DNA from: Gracilaria caudata
Taxonomy: Eukaryota; Rhodophyta; Florideophyceae; Gracilariales; Gracilariaceae
Direction: 5' to 3'
Length of the DNA stretch: 15,578 bases
Assembly: GCA_030374735.1 (NCBI GenBank)
Contig: JASCIV010000628.1
Location: forward strand, 1 to 15,578
The notes under the pieces were generated by a model. The model searched no databases. It had not been told where the DNA came from and saw only the letters and a list, made by a program, of their open reading frames with translations. How positions within the stretch are numbered: the stretch's first letter is position 1; every line of letters begins with the position of its first letter. Position numbers and translations under genes: made by a program. Shown in pieces: positions 15,426-15,578 of this stretch.

Positions 15426-15578
15426 CGACCCGCAATCGTTTCCCCGACGCAGAAAGCCACCTAAAGTCCTCCTCGTCAAAAAAGGGTGCGAGCCAGCAGA
15501 AAAAATGGCAGTATGTTCCTGACAAGCACGACGATGGAGACGGCGGAAGGAGAGCGTCACAGAATAACTGTTCGGCAT
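15374..15578 (+). CDS. Possible start or exon of a gene running off the right edge
   Basis: Frame 2 is open from 15374 to the window end with no stop. Its last part reads like real polar protein (SSSSKKGASQQKKWQYVPDK, then an Asp/Gly/Arg-rich segment). There is no ATG in frame within the window, and the first half overlaps the tandem repeat. It may be an exon, a decayed element, or chance. The opposite strand also has a 63-codon frame here (15387-15578). Confidence 0.2.

Noticed and set aside
1..15578. tRNA or rRNA genes
   Set aside because: I looked for B-box-like GGTTCGA-N-TC and cloverleaf arms; isolated GTTCGA words occur, but without matching A boxes or stems.
1..15578. CRISPR array or bacterial defence island
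   Set aside because: No regularly spaced direct repeats are present, and the TATA boxes, RAE1 and PB1-ZZ genes show eukaryotic nuclear DNA.

Overview
This is a eukaryotic nuclear window with short intergenic distances and uninterrupted, apparently intronless genes. TATAAAA boxes lie about 110 bp upstream of start codons, and AATAAA signals follow some genes. The left edge carries a decayed chromodomain-bearing Ty3/gypsy retrotransposon. An intron-poor gene style, plant-type 4-Cys NBR1 zinc fingers and possible organelle-targeting N-termini fit an alga, most likely a red alga such as a Chondrus-like florideophyte. That assignment is inference, not proof.

Layout: 1-1341 is the broken 3' end of a chromovirus-type LTR element (integrase C-terminal domain, frameshifted chromodomain, candidate LTR). 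1342-2624 holds no recognisable gene. 2625-3809 and 4389-6149 are two head-to-tail paralogous genes. Both encode an N-terminal PB1-like domain, a 4-Cys NBR1-type ZZ finger and a C-terminal peptidoglycan-binding-domain-1 fold. They are separated by a GC-rich spacer holding a perfect 36-bp palindrome and a TATA box. 6882-7667 encodes an orphan protein with one clear membrane segment. 8765-9874 is the mRNA export factor RAE1 (WD40 protein) with an added RGG-type tail. It converges, 36 bp apart, on a minus-strand gene (9911-10636) for a YqgF/RuvX-like RNase-H-fold protein. That gene is divergent from 10791-11522, a stand-alone protein resembling only the N-domain of glycinamide ribonucleotide synthetase (PurD), behind an arginine-rich leader. 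11715-12404 (minus) encodes a protein with a hydrophobic N-terminus and two ribbon-helix-helix-like repeats. From 12530 to the right edge I find no convincing complete gene: first a CpG-rich, G-quadruplex-containing stretch, then a pyrimidine-rich stretch, then AT-rich DNA with a 112-bp tandem duplication. A frame possibly belonging to a further gene runs off the right end.

The most interesting item is the tandem pair of PB1-ZZ-peptidoglycan-binding proteins. PB1 plus NBR1-type ZZ is the front half of selective-autophagy receptors. In place of the usual FW and UBA domains, these proteins end in a fold known in bacteria for cell-wall binding. A receptor that recognises bacteria or organelle-wall-derived glycans is a testable hypothesis; the sequence alone does not show it. 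The RAE1, YqgF-like and PurD-N-like genes are neighbours but share no obvious pathway.
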